Shown here piece after piece: positions 17,892-28,050 of a stretch of DNA of 60,353 bases. The notes beneath the pieces are model-generated. The model was not told the origin of the DNA. It saw only the letters and a program-made list of their open reading frames with translations, and ran no database searches. The stretch is from Bacteroidales bacterium (lineage in GTDB: Bacteria > Bacteroidota > Bacteroidia > Bacteroidales > UBA932). How positions within the stretch are numbered: position 1 is the first letter of the stretch; each line of letters begins with the position of its first letter. Both the position numbers and the translations under genes were made by a program. The stretch is from positions 1-60,353 of the forward strand of contig JAMPAT010000022.1 of NCBI GenBank assembly GCA_023667095.1, written 5' to 3'.

Positions 17892-19388
17892 ATGAAACAC
17901 AATTTCTTACACACTTTTTTGATGTGTACATGCATGCTGACGTATGTGTCATGTACATCCTGTACAAATGCTCCTTCCATCGGAAATGGCGAGCCTTCTC
18001 CTGATGACGGGATTGTGCTTGCAGAGGAGATGGAGTACTATGAGTTCGCCCCGCAGATAATGGAGTCGACCAGATATACGGTCAAGGCCAATGGTACCTA
18101 TATCTTTGTGTATCCTACAATCGAGCCGCATCTGGCATGGGTCGGTGCCGGTGAAGGCAAGGTTAAATGCGAAATCACCCTTCAGGATGCAAAGGCAGAA
18201 TCTGTCATTGTGCATCCTGTTGCAAAGGAATATTGCCAGACATTCGAAAACGGGAAGCTGACCCTCTATCTTGAGGCATACGACAGGGTCTCAATCGAGT
18301 TCAACGGTGACCTGGAGAATCCGCTTTTCCTGTTTGTCAACCCGATAGACAATGAACGTCCTTCAAAGGACGATCCTTCTGTCCTGTATTTTGAGGGAGG
18401 GAAGGTGCATGATGCCGGCGCAATCACATTGACGGAGCAGTGCCGGGAAGTCTATCTTGAACCAGGATGTATCGTCAATGGAACAATATTCGCCCGTGAC
18501 GTCAACGGGGTGAAGATCCACGGCGGAGGCTTCCTGAACACATACGACTGTGCACGCAGCGACAATGAGTTCTATCAGCCTTTCTCGCTTGCCCTTTGCC
18601 GCTGTGAAAATTCAGAGGTACGCGACATTACCAATCTCTCGAACAGCGGAGGATGGGAATCGCTGTACACCAATTGCCATAATTCCAATATCATAAATGT
18701 CAAGACGCTCGGCACCAACAGTGCGCCCGGGGTGAAGACAAACAATGACTCGATGGACATAATCGGAGGCAGGAATGTACATGTAAAAGGATGCTTCCTC
18801 TACGGACACGACGACTGCTATTGCCTGAAGTCCCAGAAGTTCAAGCTTAAGGGAGATGTAGACGGAATATGGTATGAGGACTGTATAGGATGGAATGTGG
18901 ATGCCGGCAATACTTTCGAAATCGGATATGAGACAAACATTGACATAACCAACGTGCATTATAAGGACATATATGCAATACATTCCGGTACCGGGACAAC
19001 AGAACTGAGGCGTGCCGGCATAAGTATCCATAACGGTGCGGCAGGCACGATCTCGAATGTCACATACGAGAACGCATGGCTGGAGGACTGTATGGAAAAT
19101 GCCATTTACCTGGCCTGTCTGAAGCATAGCTACAATATCGGATATGACGATGCCGGAAATGCACTGGCATATTCTCCGGGCAGGATTGACGGTGTGACAT
19201 ATACAAATGTCAATATCCTGTCCGTGCGCCAGGGCAAGGGCAGATGCGTTATCCAGGGGTACGATGCCGGGCATGGCGTATCCAATGTAACTTTCAACGG
19301 ATTCTATAATCTTGGCCAGGAAGTGGTTTCGCTTGATGATGCAATCTGGAGGACAAAGAAGAACTATTCAAATATCAATTTCAATTAG
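17892..19388 (+). CDS. Clan GH-N (GH28/GH49-like) right-handed beta-helix glycosidase, lipoprotein
   Basis: 498 residues with a lipoprotein-type leader (TYVSCTSC). An N-terminal beta domain (~45-155, ending LFLFVNPIDNERPSKDDPSV) precedes the beta-helix. The active-site signatures are NNDSMDIIGG and GHDDCYCLKS (His306, Asp307, Asp308). The N-terminal domain with the phrase LFVNP...DDPxVLYFEGG is shared with dextranase/isopullulanase-like (GH49) and some GH28 proteins, so the substrate may be an alpha-glucan or a galacturonan. It is a paralogue of the preceding gene, 38 bases upstream. Intact, with only 2 bases to the susC start. Confidence 0.85.
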   Translation: MKHNFLHTFLMCTCMLTYVSCTSCTNAPSIGNGEPSPDDGIVLAEEMEYYEFAPQIMESTRYTVKANGTYIFVYPTIEPHLAWVGAGEGKVKCEITLQDAKAESVIVHPVAKEYCQTFENGKLTLYLEAYDRVSIEFNGDLENPLFLFVNPIDNERPSKDDPSVLYFEGGKVHDAGAITLTEQCREVYLEPGCIVNGTIFARDVNGVKIHGGGFLNTYDCARSDNEFYQPFSLALCRCENSEVRDITNLSNSGGWESLYTNCHNSNIINVKTLGTNSAPGVKTNNDSMDIIGGRNVHVKGCFLYGHDDCYCLKSQKFKLKGDVDGIWYEDCIGWNVDAGNTFEIGYETNIDITNVHYKDIYAIHSGTGTTELRRAGISIHNGAAGTISNVTYENAWLEDCMENAIYLACLKHSYNIGYDDAGNALAYSPGRIDGVTYTNVNILSVRQGKGRCVIQGYDAGHGVSNVTFNGFYNLGQEVVSLDDAIWRTKKNYSNINFN

Positions 19389-19390
19389 GC

Positions 19391-22300
19391 ATGAAACAGA
19401 GATTTATAGAAAGGCTTTGCCTTGTCCTGCTTTTCCTGTTGCCGCTTCAGGCATTTGCCCAAGGTACGGTGAAAGGTACGGTGAAAGACAGTGAGGGGAA
19501 TCCTCTTGCCGGGGTAGGAGTAATATATAATGGTACAGAAACCGGTACCATAACCGATATTGACGGGCATTTCTCGGTGAAGGCACTCAAGGGCAAGACG
19601 CTGAATTTTTCATTCTTCGGAATGGAGCCTCAGGATGTGGCCATTGATGGCCCGGAGGTGCTCAATATAGTGATGAAGGAGGACCGCATGCAGATTGAGG
19701 ATGCCGTGGTAATCGGCTATGGCTCGCTTTCGAGAAGGGACCTCACAGGCTCTGTCAGCTCAGTCAAGGCAGACGAACTGGTAAAGACCGGAAGCAGCAA
19801 TGTATTCGGTGCACTTCAGGGGCATGTAGCCGGGCTGAACATCACTTCCCAGTCCGGTGAACCCGGTTCGGGATTCAATATAAAGATAAGGGGAAACAAT
19901 TCCATAAATGCAGGTACGACGCCACTGTTTGTGATTGACGGTATGCAGATGGACCTTTCGTCAGGGGAAATCGCCACGACATCTACCACAGGAAGCGGTA
20001 CATTGGACCCTCTCTCTTTCCTTAATCCTAACGACATCGAGTCAATCGAGGTCCTGAAAGATGCAACAGCCACTGCAATCTATGGCTCAAGGGGAGCCAA
20101 CGGAGTCGTAATCATCACGACAAAGTCCTGTGCGACAGGCACAGACCGGACAATTGTGAACTTCGATGCATCCGTCGGAATCTCAAATGTCCCTAAGTAT
20201 ATAGATATGCTTGATGCACAGGGATATGTGGACTACAGGTTCTACAGGCGCGACTATGGCTGGACCGGATATGGAGTTGACCTGAACGGAGACGGTGTCT
20301 CCGATGATGCCCCTATGGACGCTTCCGGATATGAATACCGGGACTGGCAGAAGCTCCTTTACAGGACAGCTGTCACGCAGAACTATAACCTGTCGGTCAA
20401 TGCAATAGCAAACAAGAAGACCCAGCTGCTGGCAACTCTCGGCTACCTCAACCAGGACGGGCTTGTCAGGAACAACGACTATATCCGCTATACCGGAAGA
20501 CTGAAATTCGACCATCAGATAAACAGCAGCCTTAAGGTAGGGGCAAATGTGACATACGGACGGAACATATCCAACGGTGCGGTCTCATCAGGAGGCGGTT
20601 CCCTCGGCAACAGCGGGCTTATCCAGCTCATCTATCTTCGCAGGCCTATTGAAGTCTATACGGAATCAGATGCTTCCGAATACCTTAACGGGTACACCCT
20701 GCTTGACTGTATCTCTGGTGAAACATACAGGAAGACAGTATATTCAAGGATACAGGGCAATGCCTATCTTGACTGGACAATCACCGACGGGCTGGATTTC
20801 AGGGCATCTGTCTCGGGGAACACCTCAAATTCAAAGGGCATGGAGTTCTATACGGCCAACAGCCTCTGGGGCTATTCCAAGAACGGATATGCCAAGATCA
20901 AGACTGTGGACTCGTTCGGATATAATGCATCTGCAACGTTGAGCTACAAGAAGCAATGGGGCAAGGTGCATAACTTCGATGCCATGATCGGTGCGGAGCT
21001 GAGCGCGTACAGGATTGAGAACCTTGCACTCGGTGCATACGACTTCATAGACAGCTCGACAGGTGTGTTTGACATATCCAAGGGACAGGTTCAGGAGGCT
21101 CCGGAGGAGAATGTCGCGATGAATACCAGGATGTCCGTGTTCGGGCGTGTAAGCTACAACTACATGTCAAGGTATTATGTGTCATTAAATATGCGCTCAG
21201 ACGGCTCGTCCAAGTTCATGGCAGGAAGCCGTGTCGGATATTTCCCTTCTGTCTCCCTTGCCTGGAGGCTTTCAGAAGAGCCTTTCATGGCGAATGCAAA
21301 GAAATATCTGGACCAGTTCAAGATACGGCTAAGTGCCGGTGCCTCAGGCAACGACAGGATTTCCGACTATGCTGCACTTGCACTCATGACAACCAACTAC
21401 TATGCTGTGAACGGGACCGAGGTGATGGGCATGGCCCCTTCTTCATCAGCCAACTCAAAGCTGAAATGGGAGACCACATACCAGTATGACCTCGGACTTG
21501 ATGTAAGCCTTTTCGGCAACAGGATAGACCTCTCTGCTGACATATATTATAAGGATACAAGGGATATGCTCTACCGCGCTACGCTTCCTGCACAGACAGG
21601 ATATACAGAGCAGTGGCAGAACCTCGGCCGTGTGGACAACAGGGGAATCGAGGTCAGCCTCAATACGCACAACATACAGACGCGTAACTTCCAGTGGTCC
21701 ACGAATATAACATTTGACATGTCGCGCAACAGGGTACTGGATATCGGAGGGATAGAATATACCAGCGTGAACATTTCCAACGGAGTACTTTCCAATGACA
21801 TCTCCAGGATTATGGTGGGGCAGCCGATAGGTGTCGGCTATGGATATGTCTGGGACGGGAACTATCAGCTTGATGACTTCATTGCGACAGACAAATGGGG
21901 AAATGAATTCGAGTATCCTTCAGATGTAGTTACATCGGATAACATCGACAATTTCAAGTATAGGCTAAAGGACGGGGTGACTTCAATCAACTCTGTTGCC
22001 GTGCAGCCGGGCGACCGTAAATACAAGGACCTTGACGGAAATGGTGAAATCACTGCGGATGACCGTACAGTGATAAGCGACTCCAACCCTAAGTTTACCA
22101 TGGGTATGGGAAATACATTCACATACAAGGGATTTGAACTTACCTTTTTCTTCGAGGGGGTATATGGACGTGACATAATGAACGAGTTCAAGCTGCGTTC
22201 AGAGTCCGGGCAGAGCGGAGGGACACAGTTCAACAATCTCCGCAAGGATTACTGGGACGGCCATTGGACACCGGAGAACCCGTCCAATGTCTATGCAAGG

Positions 22301-22588
22301 CTTCTGAGCCAGACAAATACCTGGGTGTCATCCTATTATGTTGAAGACGGATCTTTCCTGCGTCTCAGGACACTGGGCTTGTCATATACATTTGCCGGGG
22401 AGAGGCTCCGCAAGGCGAAGATCAGCTCGATAAAGGCATCTGTCAATGCAGAGAACCTTTTCGTTATCACCAGGTACAGCGGAATGGACCCTGACGTAAG
22501 TACGTCGAATGCCCTGTTTACTGGCTTTGACAGGATGTCCTATCCTAAGGCACGTACATTCACCTTTGGCGTTAGCCTCTCGTTCTGA
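19391..22588 (+). CDS. SusC-family TonB-dependent outer-membrane transporter (locus 1)
   Basis: 1065 residues. Signal peptide ends near QAFAQ (~25). A carboxypeptidase-regulatory-like domain (GTVKDSEGNPLAGVGV, ~30-105) is followed by the plug (VVIGYGSLSRRDLTGSVSSV, ~115-230) and a 22-strand barrel ending with the aromatic-rich SusC terminus (TFTFGVSLSF). No STN domain, so this transporter does not signal to an anti-sigma factor. Forms a pedal-bin complex with the SusD protein that follows. The first codons carry a tandem 12-base repeat encoding GTVKGTVK. Start at 19391, 2 bases after the upstream stop. Confidence 0.97.
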   Translation: MKQRFIERLCLVLLFLLPLQAFAQGTVKGTVKDSEGNPLAGVGVIYNGTETGTITDIDGHFSVKALKGKTLNFSFFGMEPQDVAIDGPEVLNIVMKEDRMQIEDAVVIGYGSLSRRDLTGSVSSVKADELVKTGSSNVFGALQGHVAGLNITSQSGEPGSGFNIKIRGNNSINAGTTPLFVIDGMQMDLSSGEIATTSTTGSGTLDPLSFLNPNDIESIEVLKDATATAIYGSRGANGVVIITTKSCATGTDRTIVNFDASVGISNVPKYIDMLDAQGYVDYRFYRRDYGWTGYGVDLNGDGVSDDAPMDASGYEYRDWQKLLYRTAVTQNYNLSVNAIANKKTQLLATLGYLNQDGLVRNNDYIRYTGRLKFDHQINSSLKVGANVTYGRNISNGAVSSGGGSLGNSGLIQLIYLRRPIEVYTESDASEYLNGYTLLDCISGETYRKTVYSRIQGNAYLDWTITDGLDFRASVSGNTSNSKGMEFYTANSLWGYSKNGYAKIKTVDSFGYNASATLSYKKQWGKVHNFDAMIGAELSAYRIENLALGAYDFIDSSTGVFDISKGQVQEAPEENVAMNTRMSVFGRVSYNYMSRYYVSLNMRSDGSSKFMAGSRVGYFPSVSLAWRLSEEPFMANAKKYLDQFKIRLSAGASGNDRISDYAALALMTTNYYAVNGTEVMGMAPSSSANSKLKWETTYQYDLGLDVSLFGNRIDLSADIYYKDTRDMLYRATLPAQTGYTEQWQNLGRVDNRGIEVSLNTHNIQTRNFQWSTNITFDMSRNRVLDIGGIEYTSVNISNGVLSNDISRIMVGQPIGVGYGYVWDGNYQLDDFIATDKWGNEFEYPSDVVTSDNIDNFKYRLKDGVTSINSVAVQPGDRKYKDLDGNGEITADDRTVISDSNPKFTMGMGNTFTYKGFELTFFFEGVYGRDIMNEFKLRSESGQSGGTQFNNLRKDYWDGHWTPENPSNVYARLLSQTNTWVSSYYVEDGSFLRLRTLGLSYTFAGERLRKAKISSIKASVNAENLFVITRYSGMDPDVSTSNALFTGFDRMSYPKARTFTFGVSLSF

Positions 22589-22630
22589 GCCTATGGAGAA
22601 ACTGGAAGTTGAACAGCTTTAATTTAATCG

Positions 22631-24472
22631 ATGCAAAATATTATGGGAAAGATTGGAAATATACTTTTGACGGTGCTTCTGTACGTGGCGGCGGTCTCAT
22701 GCGAGAATGCGGCTTTCCTGGACCAGGTACCATATTCACAGACATCCCCGGAGAATTTCTACAGGACTGAGAGCGACATGAGGATGGCCCTTGTTTCCTG
22801 TTATGAGATTATCAACGGGCATAAGATTCCCGGATATTCCTTCGTCCAGCGTGGCAGCTACGGGCTTGGGCTTATCTATATGATGAATGCCCCGGCAGAC
22901 GACATTGTCTCTGTCTCGTCATCTTCCGATGAGGGGCTGGAGATGTTCTGGTGCAACTATACTGAAAGCACAAGGTGCATCAGGGATGCCTGGAAGGTGC
23001 TTTATGCAGGAGTTGCAAGATGCAATATCATACTCCACTACATCGGCAACGTGGACATGCCCGATGACGTGAGGACACGATATGTGGCCGAGGCACGTTT
23101 CATGAGGGGATTCTTCTATTACCATCTTGCATGGCTTTTCGGAGGGGTGCCGATAGTGACTGCCTACGACTCTGACGGGCAGGAGCCGCGCTCCTCGTTG
23201 GAGGATGTCTATGGACTTGTCCTGGAGGACCTTGACTACGCATGGAAAAATCTTGATGAGGAAGGGATACTCCAGACATCTTCAGCCAACAGGTATACAG
23301 CTGCGGCATATCTTGCGAGAATATGCAACTATCTGGCAGCCTGCAAAAGGTATGGCACAGGTGCCTCTCTTGTGGCTGAGCAGCCGTTGAATGACTTTTC
23401 TTTCGTAGATGCGGAAAAGATGACATCCATTGCCCTTGAGGCATGCAAGGATGTTGTTGAGCATTCAAAGTATGTGCTGATTGATGACTATACCAACCTT
23501 TTCCGGGAGACGACCAAGGCTCAGCAGTACCGCGAGTGCATGCTCCTTGCAGAGAATCCGCTGTCCGGTTCAGAGGGATATTGGCCCAACAGCTTCTACC
23601 TGCCAACTCCGGCAAACAGCGGAATTGACAGCCCGAATGTATATGGAGGGCGCAATGTGCCTACCCCGAGGGCATTCTACATGTACCATCCCAAGGACCC
23701 GCGCCGTGACCACAATTTTACCGGCCGCCTTTCAGACGGGAAGAACAAGGTTGTTGTCGATGGCTATACCTATTGGGACCCGGCACCTCCGCAGGTTACC
23801 GTAAAGATTGCCCTTGATGTCTCCGGGAACCCTGTCGAGGATCCGGATGAGGGCGTCTCAACTGTCGAGATTCCGCATCCGCTCTATGACAATCTGGAGA
23901 CCCAGACATATCTTCCTGTTTCCGGTATGCAGCTTTGTGCCGGCAAGTTCAGGCTGTGCAGTTTCGATGAGCTGCAGCACACATGGCAGCAGCACGCCAT
24001 GTCATATCCGCTGATGAGGCTTGCCGATGTCTATCTGATGTATGCGGAGGCAATGTACTTCTCAGACGATGAGGCCGGGGCCAGGGTATGGCTTGACAAG
24101 GTCCTTGAACGCTCCGTAAAGGACAGCAGCCTTTTCGAGGAGATAAAGGCATACTACCACAGGGATGACTTTGTAGAGGAACTTCTCGAAAGCCGTGAAA
24201 GGGAGCTGATATTCGAATTCTCCCGCAAATATGACCTTATAAGGTTCAATATCATAGAAGAAAGGATTATGAGCCTTGACGAGGACAAGGTCGTGGAGAA
24301 AGAAGGGGAGATTGATGACAGATACCTTGCCTACCAGACTGACGGATACCTGCATGCGAGCATCCCGACACTTCGCCAGAACTGGTCGTACCACAAGATA
24401 TGGTGCCCTATTTCAGAGGAGCAGCGCGGAGTGAACCGGAACCTTGTCCAGAATGCGGGCTGGGGTTCATGA
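22631..24472 (+). CDS. SusD/RagB-family nutrient-binding lipoprotein (locus 1)
   Basis: 613 residues with lipobox VAAVSC (Cys ~25). The SusD pattern follows: FLDQVPYSQTSPENFYRTESDMRMAL, tetratricopeptide-like helices (RYVAEARFMRGFFYYHLAWLFGG), and the conserved C-terminal RERELIFEFSRKYDLIRF and RNLVQNAGW. It caps the SusC barrel at the cell surface and binds the oligosaccharide. Start at 22631; the ATG at 22643 is an alternative. It follows susC by 42 bases. Confidence 0.96.
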   Translation: MQNIMGKIGNILLTVLLYVAAVSCENAAFLDQVPYSQTSPENFYRTESDMRMALVSCYEIINGHKIPGYSFVQRGSYGLGLIYMMNAPADDIVSVSSSSDEGLEMFWCNYTESTRCIRDAWKVLYAGVARCNIILHYIGNVDMPDDVRTRYVAEARFMRGFFYYHLAWLFGGVPIVTAYDSDGQEPRSSLEDVYGLVLEDLDYAWKNLDEEGILQTSSANRYTAAAYLARICNYLAACKRYGTGASLVAEQPLNDFSFVDAEKMTSIALEACKDVVEHSKYVLIDDYTNLFRETTKAQQYRECMLLAENPLSGSEGYWPNSFYLPTPANSGIDSPNVYGGRNVPTPRAFYMYHPKDPRRDHNFTGRLSDGKNKVVVDGYTYWDPAPPQVTVKIALDVSGNPVEDPDEGVSTVEIPHPLYDNLETQTYLPVSGMQLCAGKFRLCSFDELQHTWQQHAMSYPLMRLADVYLMYAEAMYFSDDEAGARVWLDKVLERSVKDSSLFEEIKAYYHRDDFVEELLESRERELIFEFSRKYDLIRFNIIEERIMSLDEDKVVEKEGEIDDRYLAYQTDGYLHASIPTLRQNWSYHKIWCPISEEQRGVNRNLVQNAGWGS

Positions 24473-24508
24473 TATTCTCCTTCTCCCGGAGAGGAACAGA
24501 CCATTCAC

Positions 24509-24559
24509 GACCTGTCCAGGGTATTCCGGACATGCGGTCAGGTCTTTCCGGGACTTTTT
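24509..24559 (+). terminator. Terminator-like hairpin between SusD and the surface lipoprotein gene
   Basis: GACCTG (24509-24514) pairs with CAGGTC (24539-24544), with an inner GTCC/GGAC stem, followed closely by five T (24555-24559). It lies inside the operon and may reduce or process downstream message. Confidence 0.35.
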
Positions 24560-24594
24560 AGCCACATCTATTTATTAACTTTATAATTGATAAA

Positions 24595-26766
24595 ATGAAA
24601 CGTTATTTTCTATTTGCCGCCCTCATGGCGTTGCCTGTGGTTTCCTGCAAGAAGGACCCGATGGAGCCTGGGGCAAACTATCCTGAACCGGAGGCAAACA
24701 CTTCCTATCTCCTTGAAGGTACTGTGGCAACGGAGGGCTTCACATGGAAGACCAATTCTGCTGTAGGCCTCTATTCCGCAATGGATGAGATAAAGATCAT
24801 CAACAAGGAATGCAGGATTTCCGGATGGGCGAACACTACTCCTGTCATTGACGAGGAGACAGGTGAGAACACAAACATCTATACACCTTCGGAGTACGAG
24901 GGCAAGCCGGTGGCGAGGTTCAATACGCCTGCACTTGACCTTGTTGCCGGCGAGAACAAGTTCATGGTGTATTCTCCTTACAACGCGGAACTGGTCTACA
25001 GCAGGGGTACCATCTATGGACTGAACATTGACGACAGGCAGGTCCAGGCTGCTCCGAATGTGGCTGCAGACTGCTTTGCGCTCGGCATGGTCACCGGAAT
25101 ACCTGGCGTAGACGAGGCATTCAAGTTTGAGCTTAATCCAGTGACAGCTGTTGCCCAGGTCGCAATATCCTCGACCGAGTTTGCCGGATATGCCCCTAAG
25201 AGGGTCTCAATCTATGATGACAACAACACTCCTATGGCCGGAGGCTTCAACCTCAATCCGGAGACCCTCGAAATCACGCAGACAGGACAGCCTCTCAACC
25301 GTGTGTCCGTTACAGTGACCAGCCCGTCGCTCCTTTCCGAGGTCAAGACCCAGAACATCTATATGAATATTCTTCCTGTGGACATGACCGGCAAGGAGAT
25401 TTGGGTGATAGTCGAGCTGCAGAACAGTGAAGGCCTGACAATTACCGTCCCTACCAAGAAATCCGGACTTGTGTTCAGGGCAGGACAGACCACTCTCATT
25501 GACCTCAATGGCCTCAGCGAGAGCATGAATGCCGCAGGTGAATGGTATCTGGCAACGGAGACACGCTATCTTCCGGGGCCAGGGGTCGCGTATGGGGATG
25601 CCAACACATATTTCATACAGTGCAAGAACGGCTCTACATATACAGGCGCAACATATACTCCTGATTCAGATATTCCTGATGAGATAAAGATTGACATCAG
25701 GGCAAGGGGAAATTTCTATAACGCCGTAGACCCCAAGGGGGCCGAGTTTGACTGGGCAAGGACCATGGACGGAAGTGTATATACATGCCGTACAGCGGGA
25801 TATGAGGCAAGCGGCGTTGACCCTGCAAACGGATATGAATTCTCGTATGACGGAAACTACACTGTGACTGTCAAGAATGTCAGTGCCTATGCCGGTTCAC
25901 CTATCCTTGTCATGAAAAAGGACGGGAAGATCCTCTGGGCATGGACATTCTGGAACATTGCTGCAGACGGCACCTCGATAGCACCGGTGAATACGGCCGG
26001 CTATGATTTTGCACCTATGGATATCGGACAGGCTACAACACAGTTCGACACATGGATTGCCAACAAGAGCGGTGCCAACCCGGACGTTGTCTACAGGACT
26101 ACGAACCTCTACCAGTGGGGACGCTATATCCCTTCATTCTGGACTTCATACTGGACAGTCACAGGCGGACATGACGGAGCAAATGCCGTGGCCAATGAGC
26201 AGTGCCTTGCACTTCTGACAAATCCTCTTTCATACGCCGAGGCCATGGCCAATCCTGTAGGGATGATTATTGCCACAACAGATGCCACTGACCAGGCGAA
26301 CTGGTGCTTGGACGATGTCAAGGATTTCTGGGGAAGCACAACAGGAGACCGCGAGAAGGAGGGCATCAAATCCATCTATGACCCATGTCCTAAGGGATGG
26401 CGTGTTGCTGACACCAAGGCTCTTTCCGCTGTCGCGGATGCATGCCCTGCAGTAGGCAGCGGATATTCATACCTTGACACTCCGGGCTATCCAGGCATAA
26501 AGGTCGGTGACAACTCATTCATCTGTGCCGGCTACATAAACGGAAAGACTTCCGGCAACGGAAGGCTTGCGAATATGGGAGGTGCAAATACTGGAAACAC
26601 ATCCGGTGCGTCACATGGGCTTCTCTGGAGCAATGTCTGCGGCTCGCTGCAGGGACAGGCCTTCTATTTCAGGCCTTCAAGCGGAAAGGTGGCACCGAAG
26701 ATCAATTCCTACAATAAATCAATCTCAGCCCCTGTACGGTGCCAGGTGGACAAGGACAACAGGTAA
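24595..26766 (+). CDS. Fimbrillin-like surface lipoprotein with a C-terminal FISUMP-type domain
   Basis: 723 residues with lipobox VVSCKK (Cys18). The N-terminal ~320 residues look like a fimbrillin/Mfa-type double beta-sandwich (SAVGLYSA, YSPYNAELVYSRGTIYGL, a late FRAGQTTLIDLNG). The C-terminal ~400 residues contain the FISUMP signature YDPCPKGWRV at ~595-604 and the usual ending in APVRCQ. Gene position after SusD suggests a surface glycan-binding protein of locus 1. Intact and in frame. Binding is inferred from context; the fold itself could also serve adhesion. Confidence 0.8.
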   Translation: MKRYFLFAALMALPVVSCKKDPMEPGANYPEPEANTSYLLEGTVATEGFTWKTNSAVGLYSAMDEIKIINKECRISGWANTTPVIDEETGENTNIYTPSEYEGKPVARFNTPALDLVAGENKFMVYSPYNAELVYSRGTIYGLNIDDRQVQAAPNVAADCFALGMVTGIPGVDEAFKFELNPVTAVAQVAISSTEFAGYAPKRVSIYDDNNTPMAGGFNLNPETLEITQTGQPLNRVSVTVTSPSLLSEVKTQNIYMNILPVDMTGKEIWVIVELQNSEGLTITVPTKKSGLVFRAGQTTLIDLNGLSESMNAAGEWYLATETRYLPGPGVAYGDANTYFIQCKNGSTYTGATYTPDSDIPDEIKIDIRARGNFYNAVDPKGAEFDWARTMDGSVYTCRTAGYEASGVDPANGYEFSYDGNYTVTVKNVSAYAGSPILVMKKDGKILWAWTFWNIAADGTSIAPVNTAGYDFAPMDIGQATTQFDTWIANKSGANPDVVYRTTNLYQWGRYIPSFWTSYWTVTGGHDGANAVANEQCLALLTNPLSYAEAMANPVGMIIATTDATDQANWCLDDVKDFWGSTTGDREKEGIKSIYDPCPKGWRVADTKALSAVADACPAVGSGYSYLDTPGYPGIKVGDNSFICAGYINGKTSGNGRLANMGGANTGNTSGASHGLLWSNVCGSLQGQAFYFRPSSGKVAPKINSYNKSISAPVRCQVDKDNR

Positions 26767-26769
26767 CCT

Positions 26770-27801
26770 ATGCGTAAACGGATATTTTTCATCTTACTTG
26801 CAATGTCGCTGACTGCATTGTGCTCTTGCGGCGGCATTGCAACGGATGACAAAGGGAAACCGGATGAAGAACCTGGCTATGGCCATACTGCCATGGTCAG
26901 GTTTGAAAAGTCAGGAAATTCAGAGGTGTTCTATGTGGCATTGCAGGACAAGGTAAGCAGGAGCAAATATTTCGTGTTCTCTGTCAACCACTACATGGAT
27001 CTCTCCGAAGAACAGTACATGAACCTTTGGCGTCTGAACGGGGCGCGCCTTGAAATGTACCGCCAGCCTGACGGGACATTTACCAAAATGGTGGACAACC
27101 TTCTGACAAACGGCGAGAACGAATCAGTGTTCCGTGACTATTCGGACGAAAGCACGATGGCGGATTTCACCGGAGGTTTCCATGGCGATGAAAGGATAGA
27201 CCTTGAGGAAGGGTGCGGAGTGAAATTTTATATAGATGATGTTGAACTGGATGCATCGCTCATGGAGAAATCATTTGACTGGATCGGGTGCGACAAGTTC
27301 CACTATGTCCAGAACTCGACAATGCACAAGACCGGATCTAAGGTGGACGGAAAGTTCATCGCCTCAGACCATCGTGCAGTGGCTGGACATGTCAAGACAA
27401 CTGTCTTTGATGCAGCAGGATACAATACTGTAAACCGTCTGGAATTCAGGGAAAGCCTCCCTGTCTACTGGTACTGCGGCATCTGCTGTGTAGGCCATAG
27501 CCTTGCTGAGAAAGGATACAATGAGGATTTCCTTGTCGAGACTTTCGACAGTTCCGGAGGAAACCGTCTTGACGGGGTAGGCAAGAATGAACTTCATGCA
27601 TGGCATGACGGCAACGGTGTTGAGGTGAACATTTCCTGCTCAATGCTTCAGGGAGGGACCGATGGACAGTGCAGGATGTTTGTCTGGGACACCGGGAACT
27701 ATGCCAAATATTACCGCCGTATTCCTGCAAACGGCTCGATGGACACCGCTCCGGGCACCGTGCTGGAGTCTGTCATGGACGTCCGTCTCAATGTGAGGTG
27801 A
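26770..27801 (+). CDS. Uncharacterised lipoprotein of locus 1
   Basis: 343 residues with lipobox LCSCGG (Cys ~20). No family is recognised. The sequence is beta-rich and divided in two: an N-terminal ~130 residues and a C-terminal part with HAWHDGNGVEVNISC and VWDTGNYAKYYRRIP. A pair of cysteines (CGICC) lies near residue 238. It starts 3 bases after the FISUMP lipoprotein and is the last gene of the locus, so it is probably a surface binding protein or an unrecognised enzyme such as a lyase. Function unknown. Confidence 0.75.
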   Translation: MRKRIFFILLAMSLTALCSCGGIATDDKGKPDEEPGYGHTAMVRFEKSGNSEVFYVALQDKVSRSKYFVFSVNHYMDLSEEQYMNLWRLNGARLEMYRQPDGTFTKMVDNLLTNGENESVFRDYSDESTMADFTGGFHGDERIDLEEGCGVKFYIDDVELDASLMEKSFDWIGCDKFHYVQNSTMHKTGSKVDGKFIASDHRAVAGHVKTTVFDAAGYNTVNRLEFRESLPVYWYCGICCVGHSLAEKGYNEDFLVETFDSSGGNRLDGVGKNELHAWHDGNGVEVNISCSMLQGGTDGQCRMFVWDTGNYAKYYRRIPANGSMDTAPGTVLESVMDVRLNVR

Positions 27802-28050
27802 CATACATTCATCTGCGTTGCAGCACCTGCACAGGAAACTGCTGGCCGGCAGCGGCAATTGCTTCACAAGGCTATGTCTTCCGGTGAAAATGAATTGTCT
27901 GCATCGTAAAATTTCAAATATTTGCCGGATTTTGTCCTGTATTTTCAGGAAATTTGTATTTTTGCAGCCCCTTATCGGTGAACTCCGGTATGGGGCTGTT
28001 TTAAAGTCGAACATTTCCGACGACTGAGCCGGACTAAAACGTGGCAAGGT
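27802..28050 (+). promoter_or_regulatory. corA promoter fused to a terminator hairpin
   Basis: TTTG at 27931-27934 and TATTTTTG at 27957-27964 (spacer 22) form the promoter. Immediately after it CAGCCCC (27965-27971) pairs with GGGGCTG (27992-27998), followed by TTTT. The stem begins at the -7 box, so a transcript starting here would lack part of the left arm. Read-through from locus 1 would include the whole stem. The rest of the gap holds no gene. Confidence 0.6.
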
